64,000 nt of DNA from Chrysopilus asiliformis (taxonomy: Eukaryota; Arthropoda; Insecta; Diptera; Rhagionidae), in assembly GCA_964034945.1 (NCBI GenBank), contig OZ035960.1:75986585-76050584 (forward strand), written 5' to 3'. This document shows positions 41,574 to 53,530 of the stretch, piece by piece. The notes beneath the pieces were generated by a model. That model saw only the letters and a list, made by a program, of their open reading frames with translations, had not been told where the DNA came from and ran no database searches. A program made the position numbers and the translations under genes. Positions within the stretch are counted from its first letter, which is position 1. Every line of letters begins with the position of its first letter.

Positions 41574-42836
41574 CTTATTGCTACTTTACTTTGAGAAGTT
41601 GTAAACAAAGCTTTGTGTTATGTTCAAATGTAATTTAGCGAAGGTACTTTTTGGCCTTGGCACAAATATTTACTCACTGGTAGCGTTGAACTCTCCGGAA
41701 TCACTTGGACTCAGCTAAAATTGCGGAACTAAGCGGTGTTGCTAAGCGCTGGGTCAGGATGAATGCCCAGTTATTCAAACGGGTGAAAGTGCTTCATAAT
41801 ACTTACTTAATGCTTAATGGAGCGGATTTTTCTCCACTTGTGCGTTGGCCAATTTTGAAAAATTTTGTGTGCTGAGTTTTGGATTAGCGTGGACCGGAGA
41901 AATTTTGACTTGAAAATTTCTCTCTATGCATGGCCGTAATTAGGGAATCGCAGACACATTCGACTGCAGGCAGATTTTCCAAATTTTGCAAATCCTGCTT
42001 AGGGGATAAAGCCTAAAAATTATATAAAAATTCATAGGATTTCAATCCTTTAACCCTAATCCGCACACCCGGTGACTTTGAGTTAAAAAAGTTATTGCAT
42101 TCATGCTCCTGGACTTTGTTTGTAAATACTATTTAAAAATGAACAAGAAAATCAAATTCTTTTTACTACAACAATAATATTTCGCTATTATTCACTTCAT
42201 GCCTAATCCACGTAGGCGGTGACTCATAGTCACGGTAACAGTTTTACCAGCAAACAAAGGCAAATGTCTTTAGAAATCGTAATTTTGTTACATTTTTTTT
42301 CTGTTTCGCAAAATATCGGAGCGTTATAGCTACGATCAAGTAATATAGATATGAAAGCTATAACGAAAAATGCGAGTCCGTTGAAAATAGATAGAGCTAC
42401 TTTATTCGATTTCATTTTCTGTTTAAAGAGATGAATTGTTTTTGTGTGGGTAGTCCAAAAATCAAAGGCATTGCCAAATGCAAATTTTTTAACATTCATA
42501 AATATTTTTCTTAAAAAATAATTTAAATTTTATAATGATTTTCATATCACACTAAAGTGCGTTATGCAAGTTTTTTAAATAGCTCACTATCAGTAAATTC
42601 AGTCTTAATTTTATCATTATTCAGTTCAGTAAATAAAATATAGTAAATAAAAAATATGTTGTAATTTTTACACACAAATAAAATAATAAATAAAATATAA
42701 TAAAATATCTTACATTGCTAATAGTGTTAAATGTTATTATATTGGATTTGATAAGAAGTTCATCTGACTCACTCTTTGTACTGAATACATAAGTTAAGAG
42801 AGACGGAGGCCTTTTCATTTAATGATATCTATATAT
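41574..42836. other. No gene recognised
   Basis: Unassigned intronic DNA. An 89-residue minus ORF (42230-42499) contains one hydrophobic segment (FNGLAFFVIAFISILL) but has no family match or gene context. An AT-rich tract lies at 42600-42720. Confidence 0.4.
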
Positions 42837-43620
42837 ATAAGATCGTTTAACCTGACTGACTGATTGACTGACTCATCAACGCCCAGCCCAAACCCCTGAA
42901 GCTAGAAACTTGAAACTTTCACAGTATGTCCCAACCATCGCGTAGGCGCTCACTAAGGTGGGGTTTTCCCAAATTTTACCGCTAAGGGGATAAACGGGGG
43001 GTAAAGGGGGTTTGGGTTTTTTTAGACCGTGATTTTCGCCATGAATCCTGCTCAATAGGAGGCTTTCACTCGGGGGTTTTCGAGGTCGCTGATCACGAAT
43101 CTGGTGTTAGACTTTCAAAATTCGAAACGGAAGCTCCTGTAAGGATAACGCAAATATCATTTTCCCGCTTTTCCCGGGGAAAATAACATTAGGGGGTTTT
43201 CGGGGTCGCTGATCACGAATCTGGTGTCACAATTTCAAAAATCCTAACGAAAGGTCCTGTAAGGATAATGCGACTATCCTTTCCCGTTTTTCCGGGAAAA
43301 ATTGGCATTAGGGGTTTTTCGGGGATGCTGATCGATCACAAACCTGGTGCCAGAATTTTAAAATTCGAGGCGAACGGTCCTGTAAGATAGTGCAAATATC
43401 CCTAATCAATTTTCCCTCGGAACCCTCTAATATTCTTAGGGTCGCTGAACTCGAATCTGGTGTTCGAAGTTCCATATTCGAAATGGAAGTCCTGAAGTCA
43501 TAGTTTTTTGTTCAAAACTTTGTAAGTGAATTCTTGGTTTTTTTGGTGCAAAAAACTTTAAAAAAAAATATTAAAAATAATATTTAAAAAAAAAAAGCTT
43601 TTATTTTAAAAAGATATACT
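42837..43620 (-). repeat. Family B repeat leading into a palindrome
   Basis: It opens with TGACTGACTGATTGACTGAC and CAACGCCCAGCCCAAACCCC, which match in reverse the family B-like segment of the tandem array (20440, 22500, 24060). Three units with GGGGTCGCTGATCACGAATC and TCCTGTAAGGATAACG follow. An A-rich stretch then meets the palindrome at 43627. Confidence 0.75.
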
Positions 43621-43626
43621 AAAAAA

Positions 43627-43978
43627 TGCACTAAAAAGGAAAAAATAATTTTTTGGGTTCTGTGTATCACAACTGGAGGACATCGGCACGCGACCGGGAC
43701 CTCTGGCGAGAGACATTGCCAAAACCGGAAACCAGTTGTAGCGCCGAAAGAGAGAGAGAGAGAATCACAAATAAAAGCGAGATAAATATTTGTTTTATTT
43801 TATTTTTATGATTTATCTCGCTTTTATTTGTGATTCTCTCTCTCTCTCTTTCGGCGCTACAACCGGTTTCCGGTTTTGGCCTGCCGCAATGTCTCTCGCC
43901 AGAGGTCCCGGTCGCGTGCCGATGTCCTCCAGTTGTGATACACAGCACCCAGAAAATTATTTTTTCCTTTTTAGTGCA
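43627..43978. repeat. 352-bp palindrome with identical cargo in both arms
   Basis: The arms are about 160 bp around a ~22-bp AT spacer near 43790-43812. The outer (TGCACTAAAAAGGAAAAA, CTGTGTATCACAA) and inner (AAAAGCGAGATAAAT) arm parts match the palindrome at 3703-3874. Between them each arm has an extra ~95 bp (CTGGAGGACATCGGCACGCG ... GAAAGAGAGAGAGAG) absent from the other locus. The two cargo copies differ mainly by GGCAGGCC, present in the right arm only. Long ORFs here are readings of the palindrome. Confidence 0.92.
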
Positions 43979-44322
43979 TTTTTTAGTAGGGGAAGGTGGG
44001 GTATTCTGGACCGCATTTTCATTTTGGCTAAAAACTCGCAAAAAAATAACTTTTTCTGAAAATTTCAAAGCTTGAATTTGTAGTACGATAAATAACCTCT
44101 CTTTGGGTCACAGCGGTTCGGTCAAATTGTATTAAATTATACAAGTTTTATCAGTTGGCGCAAAAATGGCGTTTTTGCGATTTTGAAAAATCTCGGGGTA
44201 TTGTGGACCACTTTGTAAATCGATTAAAAATGGAAAAATGTGATAGACAAACTTTTTTTTTTGATTCATATATTTATTATATAACAGACAAAGTGAAATG
44301 AAGTGAAAAATTGCAATGAAAA

Positions 44323-44676
44323 TCAGTCCGAAACGCAATGTTCGCAAGTCCAGTAACTTGCAGTCATTCCGGAGCATCCCAAGTGAACAGCTCGATCGCA
44401 CACGTTGCAATGGATGGTATTTCGGCGGTTCATTTTTTTTGGTATATTTTTCTTACAAATTATGCAGAAATCGATGTATTCTTCCACCTCACAATAGGTT
44501 GAAGATGGTTGTTTCTTCTGTGATGTCTTCGATTTGACACGATCTTTTTGCTTTTTCGATTATGGTTTATCACCTTTTCTCTCCAATCTCTTTCGCTTCA
44601 TATCAGCCTTCTCACGAAGGTCATTTACATCCTCTGGCGATGTCAAAACGGCCGATTTAGAAACTAGCTTGTATAC
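44323..44676 (-). pseudogene. pogo-type transposase C-terminus with PHD-like finger
   Basis: The minus frame reads KSAVLTSPEDVNDLREKADM, a basic stretch, a stop at about 44563, then SKKQKDRVKSKTS and a zinc finger: C-I-I-C-K, HCNVCDRAVHLGCSG, YWTCEHC, then TGA at 44323. This is a C4HC3 PHD-like pattern in the same C-terminal position as in the intact pogo transposase at 12207-13997. The catalytic domain is gone. The finger is best read as a conserved module of this pogo lineage. Confidence 0.8.
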
Positions 44677-44683
44677 CCGTCAT

Positions 44684-45066
44684 TGCCGGGTTAAGCTTTT
44701 TGTCTAAATTTTAAAATACGAAGAAAACCGGAAAGAATTTAAAGACTTTTTAATGGGTCTATGTTGGGGCTGGACCCCCGACAAACATCTATGCCAAATT
44801 TCAGGCCAATCGGTTCAGTAGTTTCCCCGCGAAAGGGTAACATAGAGGGAAAACTAAGTTTCGAAATCACTTTACCCCCTCCCCTTACTCCCCCCATCCC
44901 TCGCGCTACTTTTCCGTATGCCTATGTTGGAACCAGAACTACCACAGACACTCATGCCAAATTTCAAGTCAATCGGTTCAGCCGTTTTTGCGTGAAAGAG
45001 GAACAGACAGACAGACAGACAGACACCAACTCATTTTTATATATTAGTATGATTAGTATGATTAGT
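44684..45066 (+). repeat. Retroelement-type repeat inserted in the second pogo
   Basis: It starts GTATACCCGTCATTGCCGGG, has CCAAATTTCAGGCCAATCGG and, about 155 bp later, CCAAATTTCAAGTCAATCGG (an internal near-duplication), then GTTCAGCCGTTTTTGCGTG, a GACAGACAGACAGAC run and a tail of ATTAGTATG repeated three to four times. A simple-repeat tail suggests target-primed insertion, but no ORF remains. It lies where the pogo transposase would continue upstream. Confidence 0.6.
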
Positions 45067-45579
45067 ATGATGATTGCCGAAAATCTAATGCTGTGTTTTT
45101 GCATGAAAAAACACTTATATGCATCAAATACACGAAGTTTGCTTGTCAAATGTCAAGAATTGAGTGGTCCATAATTCCCCGACAAAAGTGGTCCACAATT
45201 CCCCGAACGCTCTTTTTTACAATATGGCAGCTATTAGTAACACAATGCAAACTTCATGCAAAAATTTTTGTCAGTGTCGAATGCTTAAGGCTCCGTGAAT
45301 ATTATCAATATATTTACTTGAGTTGATTCTCGAAAAATGTGGTTAAATTTAAGCGAAACACAAAGTGAAAAAAAAAATTTCGAAGTATCACTTTTCTATT
45401 TGCTATCGAAGCGAGGTGATAGTGCGTATACACAAGTCGAGTACTGTTAGGAAAATTAGCTTAACATGAGGCAAACTGACTACAGTTATTTGCAGCTACC
45501 AACCACTACTAGGGGAAACAAAATGACGCTGGTCCGCAATTCCCCGTGGTCCAGAATACCCCAGTTTCCCCTACATCTT

Positions 45580-45800
45580 TTTAAAATAAAAACTTTTGTT
45601 TATAAAAATATTTTTTTCAATTTTTTTTTATTTTATCCTTTTTAGTCACTTTGTATTTGACTTGTATGTTTATTTAAATTTGAGGAAAAGAATGATCACG
45701 TTATCCTTAGAGGACTTTCCGTTATCTTTACAGACTTGTTAACATCAGAATCGGATTCAGCGATCCCAAAAACCCCCAGGTGAGATTGGTGGCTATGGAT
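45580..45800 (-). repeat. Family B fragment flanking the second pogo
   Basis: TTATCCTTTTTAGTCACTTT is a degraded arm edge and ATCACGTTATCCTTAGAGGA to CAGCGATCCCAAAAACCCCC is one family B unit. With 42837-43978 it forms the host sequence into which pogo 2 inserted. Confidence 0.6.
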
Positions 45801-46629
45801 GCTCATAACTGGCGACTGGGGGGCTCAGAACTAGATTTTGGGATAATTTCCACATTTACACATAATTCTTTTTTTTATCCAAATTGTTGAGGAATATGTA
45901 TATATTAATTTAATTTAAACATTCCATACTTTCGACCAGTAAGTATAAGTTTCTCAGAAAGTATACGGAAGACAAAGAAAAGATGGTATGAAGTGAAAAA
46001 AAGGCTTAAGGGGGCTCAGATCTGAGTATTTTACCCTATATAAAACTTAAAATCAAAATCAATCGTCAAATAAATAAATTTCAAATTTTCTCGCTTTGGA
46101 GAATATTTTCAAATTGGCAAACTAATATTTCGATGTATAAATGCTGACACCCTTCTGACGTTTCAAAAATCAAATCGTCTAAACAAAAATAAAGTTTCAC
46201 GATAAATACCGGCATTTTATTGTTCTTTCAAAGTTTAGAAGTTCCTAAGTGGAAAATCGTGATCATGTTGCTCATTTGTGTCATTTGGCTTGCATTTCAT
46301 TTTTGTTAGCCGCGGAATGTATTTTTTCAGTGATTTTTGGTGAAAAATGCAAAAAACTACCTTTCCGTCGATGATGGAAGTCTGAAAAGTTTTCTTTTCG
46401 GGTGTGTTATATTATTTGCTAAACATTCCGGCATTTTATTTCCGGCATTATTTTACAAATTTTTTTCGGGACATTTTTCGCTCAATTAAATCAGAAAATC
46501 TTTGTCCCAAAGACTCGTACAGCAAAATGTAAATATTTTGCGGCTGGCGGCACTTGTGCATGTGTTAGTGCAAATGAATAGGGTGTTTGATTAGATTTGC
46601 AGTTCGTGTTTAAGGTATTTGCTTTGAAA
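45801..46629. other. No gene recognised
   Basis: Unassigned AT-rich sequence. The GGGGGGCTCAGAACTAGATT (45819) and GGGGGCTCAGATCTGAGTAT (46009) motifs are related but in the same orientation; no terminus could be set. Confidence 0.4.
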
Positions 46630-47690
46630 TTAAATGTATTTTGATTCGCCCTGTATACTTCGAGGGAAATGAGAAACTGCCTGTCTCTTTTGGACAACGC
46701 ATTTATGCAAGTATGGGAAAACGAATCTACTATAAAATCTGGCCCCAAGCGTCCCATATCGGCGTGCTTGTAGGGCTGGACATTCACAGAGTATGTATTT
46801 CACGGTCTCCGGCTCCTCCTTGTCACCACAACTGCGGCAAAAATCATTTGCGGCCGCGCCCCGCCTTCTGGCCATACCGCCAAGGGGACAGTGCCACGTG
46901 ATTAAGCATGTGAGTAGCCTTCTGGCGGTCCTGCTTAGTCTAACAAGGGTGTCGGTTCTATATCTATTAAATCTTGGCCAGTGCGACCTCGTGATTACAC
47001 AATCGCTTCTTGTTTGCCAAACGGATATTTATGTTGTTCACCCCTTTCCTATCAATTATACTTTTTGCGCATTCGATCGGCATTTCAACCGAGCGCTCCG
47101 CGCTCTCCATACGCATTTCGGTCTCTAGCTTTGCCAGCTCGTCGACTCTCTCATTGCCATATATGTTGCTGTGCCCGGGGACCCAGCAAAGTCTAACGGC
47201 ATGTTGGAGGCCGAGTTGATTGAGTGCTCTGCGGCAATTAGACACGGTCTTTGACTTGATCGTCGAAGAATCCAGTGCCTTGATTGCTGCCTGACTGTCG
47301 ACGTAGATTGTAACCCTTGTTCTGGGTAGTTCTTTCTTCATTATCAAGCTTGCAGCCGCTCTTATGGCATAGACCTCAGCTTGAAATACACTGCTCTCAT
47401 CAGGCGGTTTGTAGCTCCTTTGCAGGTCAAGGTTATCCGAGAACACTCCCGTGCCTTCTTCAGTTTTAGATCCATCAGTGTAAACCGAGACTTCTTGCTC
47501 GTCTATGATACTGTCCAGATCCCAAAGCCTCCTTTCGGGAATCAAAACTGAGAAGTTCACATTCGTATTCAGGTGAGATACACAGTAATCCGTAGAGTCC
47601 GGGATACCCCATTCATCACTTTTAAGGATGCTATTATGACCGAAGGTACTGTGCTTCCAGAGGCCGAACTCTCTGAGATGTGACACCCAA
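46630..47690 (-). pseudogene. I/LOA-type LINE ORF2 end: RNase H and C-terminal zinc finger
   Basis: 47686-46967 is open and encodes an RNase HI domain: VYTDGSKTEEGTGVFSDN (first Asp), SSVFQAEVYAIRAA (Glu), VTIYVDSQAAIKALDS (Asp) and LCWVPGHSNIYGNERVDELA (His and final Asp). All catalytic positions are present. After a frameshift near 46967-46880, a CCHC end follows: FCRSCGDKEEPETVKYILCE, CPALQARRYGTLG. RNase H followed by this finger is the arrangement of I-, LOA- and some R1-clade non-LTR elements. The RT and endonuclease are missing, so it is a 5'-truncated copy. Confidence 0.88.
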
Positions 47691-49888
47691 TATTGGACTT
47701 TCTTTTGGTACCTACCTTTTTCGTACTATTTTGTGGTCAATTTTGAGTTTCTCAGTGATGGCATGACTGCATTCATTGCTCAGTATTGCTCAGTATTTCA
47801 TCAGCTTTTTCCCCAGCTCAGTATTTCATCAGCTTTTTCCCGAGCGATGTCCATCTTTGACATCAAAATGTTCATTCTTCCTTTTATCGTAGTAAAATTG
47901 GGAAATGTAGCGGATTTTCTCAGAAATTTCACTTTTTTTTGTGACTCAATTTTTTTGCTACGCTGCACAGATTTCCATAAAATTTTTTACCAACAGTATC
48001 AAGCTATGAAACAGTCTAAAATAGTTCTGCAATTATGGTGCATCTGAGTCATGTGCTTAGAAAAAGGTACGAATATTACACCCTAGGTGAACGAAAACAT
48101 TTTTGAAAAATCATCTACAATAATGGTTTTAAAAAAAATATCAAGTTCCAGATGAATTTTTTTTAGAACTGATTGAATATTTATCTAATTTTCCAAAAAA
48201 AAGACATAATTATTTAATTAGAAAAATGTTTCCTCCAAGTATCATGGAAAAACGTTTTTAACATTCGAATGTAAATGGTGAAGATAAAAAAAAATCATTA
48301 AAATCGGCAAGTTTTCTGTTTCCAGAGACCTGGAACCTGGTAGCCCCATAAAAAATCTGTTAGATCTCGACATTTGGCTGATGCTAAGATAGAATGGGCT
48401 CAGTAATGCTCTTCGTACAAATATTAATGGTTGGAGATTTCAAATTCAAATAAACTCACAATGTGATTTTGATGTTGATATCAGTAGTAAAAATTTCTGT
48501 ATAAGCATAAAAATTGAAAGAACATGGACAATGCCGGGTGAATATAATTCATTTGCCTGTATATGTATATAAACTATATTGTAACTAAATCTTTTCATTC
48601 AATTTCAATTTAAATTGTTATCTTGACACAGTAATTCTGAGATTTGAATAACGATTTATTACTATAGAACTTAATAGCTTGAGTTGTCAACGACATGTCG
48701 TTGAATTAAACGACAGGCAACTAAGACAGCAAATATCTTCTGATTCCTACTAATATATTGGTAGTGTCCTTAACATTTTCTTCGTTTTCTTTTGCTGCAA
48801 ATGTTGGGTTAAACTGCAACCATGAAAAATACAGAACTGTAATTTATACAAGGTATTCTCATTTCAAGATATCTTTTTTTTTAACAGTAATTGAAACTAC
48901 TGTTCTGTGCACAATAGAAAATATATGGTTATAGCCGAGAAACACCCCAAAAAGCATAGTCAGTAAATAACAATATTATAATGGATGCAAAATGTAAGAA
49001 ATAAAACGCAAAAATACAAGAAGCATGGAAAAGCGAAATTGAAAGTCACTTTAAATGCTTTACGATGTCACTTGTGAGATTTTTAATCAGCAATACAAAC
49101 TGACAAAGAAATTCAAGTTACAGTTTTCCTCAAAAAAGTTTTTGAAAAAGGTCCCCAAAGAAGAACACAATTGACTTAAAAAATGGTGATTGTAGTAAAT
49201 GTTGTAATTGATTCTGCAAACAAACTGAGTGACAGATGGAAGACATTTCACCATGTGTGCATGCCAGATATTATCGACAATCAAGTGTTTTTCACTTTTT
49301 CTGTGATTTTTTATCATTTATCTGTTGAATTAAACTATGCCAAATTGGTATACACGATCTGTCGTGCACAAATTGTTTGAATGTTGGTAAATAACTGACA
49401 ATGTCAACATAAATTATGTCTTAGAACTTTGCGCAGCTCAAATTGTGAAAACACCATAAAAAGCTAATTCGTCATAAAATGGGATCAAAATGTTACATTT
49501 ACATATCGAGCCATTTCCATTATTGTTTCGGTTTGTTTCGACCAAAAAATACACATTTGGCAAAGTTTCGATTTCGGCAATATTTATCCGCCGAAACCGA
49601 AACTTTTGTAGAAAATATCAATACTCACCATTCATATATCAAAATTTTAAATATCAATACTGGCCATTCATGTAAAATTTGGAGCTTTTTTCAAAAAAGT
49701 GCATTATTTAAATTGTTTTCGCAACACTATATACACGTAAATGAGTGGAAATCACAATCAAGTTGACCGGCCCACACATATCTGAATAATTGCCTTAAAA
49801 CGAGGAAATAAAATTTGGAAATTTTTGGTTTTTGTATCATTAGCTGCTTTTTTTAATGATCCGGATAACAGATCCATATCGATCATTA
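47691..49888. other. No gene recognised
   Basis: Over 2 kb without a supported gene. A small direct duplication (CTCAGTATTTCATCAGCTTT twice) lies at 47788-47840. The AT-rich interior has no recognised transposon terminus. This is one of the longer stretches of apparently single-copy intron. Confidence 0.4.
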
Positions 49889-50500
49889 AAAACATAACAA
49901 AAGCTATAATTGCCAATCTGGCAATCATTGGAGACCCGTATGGTGATATTCGTATCAAAATTCGAACAGTTGTACCAAAATTCCACTTTGAAGTCAAACT
50001 TTCCAAAAAGAATTTTTAAAATTTATTCCAATCGGATTTTGATGTATGGGAGTTTTATGTAGAATCATATCCTAAATAACTTTTGTTCTTGGACTTTTTT
50101 GATAAAATGCACCGTTTTTGAGATATTCACAAAAACCGTTTTCGTTCGTATGGGGGGTAACCCCCCTAATGGTCCATTTTTGCCCATTAACGAACTTAGC
50201 CTCACATTTTACGAAAAAAGGATCTACGCAAAATTTCAAGTCTCTAGCTCAATCCGTGCGCCCGCAATCCGCGCCACAGACAGACGGACAGACAGACGGA
50301 CAGACAGACGGACAGACAGACGGACAGACGGACAGACAGACGGACAGACAGACGGACAGACGGACGGACATGCAGAAATTAATTATTTTTATCATTCTAA
50401 ACACACTGGTGTAATTCATTTTTGTGTGTGATGACGGGATCTTGGCGTTACAAACGGTAAGGCAAAGTTAATATACCCTTTGGTTTCACCATACGGGTAT
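49889..50500 (-). repeat. INE-1-like repeat (family A), full-length reverse copy
   Basis: An uninterrupted, well-preserved copy from AAACATAACAAAAGC to CACCATACGGGTAT, 612 bp. The array has about 20 GACAGACG/GACAGACA units (50278-50370), the longest in the window together with that at 40946. Apparent ORFs of about 110 codons are readings of the repeat (TDRRTD runs come from the array). Confidence 0.93.
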
Positions 50501-51400
50501 AAAAACGTAAACGAGTTTATTGTGGGTTTAAATTGGTTTTTGTGCTATGTTGAAACAAGCCGTGGCATCATAGTAACCCATATGTTGTGGCAATAACTTT
50601 TAAAATCGCAAAACCCCTCAAAACCCATGTCATTACCAGCTAGAATAGATATAGTTATTTTCCTCGCCACCAGGTTTTTTCCCGTTTTAGAGTAATAGTC
50701 TTCATGCGATGGAAATAGTACGCAAATATCCATACACATATGAAACCGCAAGATGCCAGCTGAGACACGCACCAAGGGAAATTTTTAATTTCCCATTAAC
50801 TCAGAAAGAAAATCAGATCATGATCCCGATAAGACTTGGGTTACGAATTTGTATGAGAGTTAATCCGGATCTCTGATCGGATCATTAAAAAAAACAGCTA
50901 TTATCAAGTGTGGGTCTTCCGAAAAAAATATTTGAATGCACATTGAACGTACATTCTAAGATTTAGGTACATTCTAAGATTTATATCCGAAAATTCACAT
51001 TCAATAATGGTACAATGATAAAGAATTTTGCAATTGCGATTAGTGATAGGTTGAACCACTCTAGTTCTCACCGGTTCTTTTCTAATTTAAAAAAAAAAGT
51101 TTATGATGTAATTTACGAAAACAAATTTCATTATTTTCAAAATTTTTTAAATTTTTCATTCAAAATCTAACTTTGTTTATTTTCAAACATTCAAAATCTA
51201 ACTTTGTTTATTTTCAAAAATTTCACAATTTTATTTTCAAACATTCTGGCCATACGAAGCTTACTATAACAAAGTTGTGTGTTTTGGCCTGTTTTGGCCA
51301 AAAAGTAGAGTTTCGGTGCCGGCCTCAAAAACGGCTTCGGTTCGGCACAAGCATCAATCATATGTAAGGGCGGTGATATGAACAAACTAAAAATTAAAAA
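50501..51400. other. No gene recognised
   Basis: Unassigned intron. A direct repeat ATTCAAAATCTAACTTTGTT occurs twice at about 51158 and 51189. Confidence 0.4.
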
Positions 51401-51419
51401 AAAATATCAAAAAACCGTT

Positions 51420-52086
51420 TTTATTGACAAAATATCAGTTGTGGTCAACACAAAACTTTCTTCTACAAAATCTACGACCCTGTGCAATTTACGCTTGAGC
51501 CCTGTCGCGTTGTCAACCCAATACAACCTCCCAATAAATTGTTGGTTCATCCAAAAATATCAAAAACGTACAAAATTTGAGATAACTTGAGAACTGTAAA
51601 AGATATCAATTTATAGTAAATGGCAAAAATGTAGAAAATGTTAACTTCTTTAATTATTCTTTTAACTGATTTGTCGAAAAACCGTTAGTTTGCAAATTAT
51701 TCGCAAAAATATGATTTTTTACATATTAATGAAAATATCTCAATAACGGTAAAAGATAACGGATAACGGTAAAAGAGAAAATTGTGCAGAATGCCATTCT
51801 CATTAATTCACTTCATACATTCAGTCAGCAAAAACTCGGTAATTTTCGAGATAATCGCAAAAAACTGTTAATAACGGTTTATCTCGATAACAGGTTGAGA
51901 TATCGAGTTATAGCTAAAGACAAAAGTGTGGGAAATTTTATTTTCTGCAAGTTTTGTCATACTTAAGGCCACTAAAAACGCGTAGTTTGGGAGTAAATTG
52001 AGAAAAACGAAATTGCGATTTTTGAAAAACCGCCATTTTGGATACTTCCGGTTAACGGATTTCCACCAAAAGTTGATAGGCTCGTA
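51420..52086 (+). repeat. Family C repeat
   Basis: It aligns by eye with 36095-36720 along its length: CAGTTGTGGTCAACACAAAA, ATAACGGTAAAAGATAACGG, TCGATAACAGGTTGAGATAT, GTAGTTTGGGAGTAAATTGA and CCGCCATTTTGGATACTTCC. At its 3' end the short GACTGACAGACAGAAAGACA run of the other copy is replaced by the large array that follows. Confidence 0.7.
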
Positions 52087-52278
52087 GACTGACAGACTGA
52101 CAGCATGACAGCATGACAGCATGACAGCATGACAGCATGACAGCATGACAGCATGACAGCATGACAGCATGACAGCATGACAGCATGACAGCATGACAGC
52201 ATGACAGCATGACAGCATGACAGCATGACAGACTGACAGCATGACAGCATGACAGACTGACAGACTTACAGATTGACA
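52087..52278. repeat. Octanucleotide microsatellite (ATGACAGC)n
   Basis: About 19 units of ATGACAGC, bracketed by GACTGACAGA units on both sides and interrupted once by GACTGACAGC. It is at the 3' end of a family C repeat, where the other copy has only a short GACA-type run. The 154- and 92-codon ORFs on the minus strand are translations of the array. Confidence 0.95.
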
Positions 52279-52339
52279 GGCGTTTGACCCAAGACCCGAT
52301 ACTCGAAAACCAGAAGTGGGATTACCATGCAATCAAGAC

Positions 52340-53530
52340 CGAAAGCTGCCGTTTAGCAAAAAACATATTGGTACCTTGCGCAAGTTTCAGCTTGTAGTTT
52401 TTGTTCTACCATAATTATTTATGATCAAAAAATTAGGAAAACTGGATGAGTACTTAACTCGTAAATTTGTCGAACGAAAAGGAGAATGTGTTGAATGAAA
52501 AATTAAAAAAACTTCAAACAAATGAGAAAAGCTACAATTTCCAGGGGCCAATCGTCGAATACTTTACATGAGGACAACACAATTGTTATTTAAAAAAATC
52601 CTTTGTATGGGATGTTAAGAACGACTGATCCTATTTTGGTGTATGAAAGAGTTATGTAAATACATGTTCTAAACCCATCTTACCTTTATATTTTTTTCAA
52701 TATGACTCGTCGTTTTCTCAAAAATTTTCATTCATGCACATATGAAGCTCAGATTGCGGTGAGATTCAACCACAAAAGAAATTCTTGTTGCTGCCAGTAG
52801 TCTTTTCATTGGCTTGAATACTCTCAAAGATATTCATGAAAAGTTTTAGCATATCAAAGGGATAAAAATTAATTAATGAAATTCAAAAAGCTATCTGGTT
52901 TAAATTGTACGTGTTTAGCATGCTTTCAATGGCATGGTATTTCTAACCCTAAATTCCGAATTTCGTTCAAGATCAAAGATTATATATTTTTTCGCAAAAA
53001 GTAAAGCATTTTCAAGTACTATATATAAGCCTAAGTAAGGAAATAGAGGTAATCAACCATTTGACAGCATCTTGACTAAAAAACTCCTTAATTCTTGTGA
53101 AAACTTTTTGTATGAAAATATTTAAACCTTTAACCTTAATACATTTTTTCTGGCTTTAAGGAAAAGTGAAATAAAAGATTCTTTATGTATAGAGAATATT
53201 TAGTGACCTAGTGTATGTGTGTCGAGCTAAAAGGAGAGTGTGTTAACTTGTAAGTGTATCGATCAAAAAGAGAGTATGAATTATTTGAATTTATCGACCA
53301 TATGAATTTGTTTTTTAAATATTTATTATTTGATAATTTCCGGGCTATAGATTATATTGGAAAATTTTTTCTTTTATCAAAACGATTTCTCAGGGTTATC
53401 TATAAACCCTTCCTAGGATCTGCTAGTGATGAGTCGATACCCCCTCTCCGTTATATGCATTTGTGGATGGAGATATATTCTTCATTCGAAGTTTATTCGA
53501 ACCATATACTCTACCATATCCTATAATATC
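52340..53530. other. No gene recognised
   Basis: Unassigned AT-rich intron. A 90-codon ORF at 53254 has no family features. Confidence 0.4.

Larger units (their letters stand above)
43989..45571 (-). mobile_element. Second pogo-type element, defective
   Basis: TA flanks (43987-43988 and 45572-45573). The ends read GGGGAAGGTGGGGTATTCTG and, inverted, GGGGAAACTGGGGTATTCTG. Subterminal copies of CGGGGTATTGTGGACCACTT and GTGGTCCACAATTCCCCG mirror the arrangement in the element at 11692, with a different core. It retains only the last part of a transposase and carries an insertion at 44684-45066. Confidence 0.88.

Noticed and set aside
42230..42499. Small membrane protein gene
   Set aside because: One hydrophobic segment in an AT-rich ORF is not enough. 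It has no homology, splice signals or regulatory context.
43667..44068. 133-codon minus ORF and overlapping plus ORFs near 43.7-44.1 kb
   Set aside because: Both strands are open because the region is a palindrome. The translations mirror each other and run into pogo 2.
46793..47219. Plus-strand ORFs of 69-111 codons
   Set aside because: Shadows of the minus-strand LINE RNase H and zinc-finger region.
51868..52332. 154- and 92-codon minus-strand ORFs full of MLSCCHAV repeats
   Set aside because: They translate the (ATGACAGC)n microsatellite. There are no flanking coding features.
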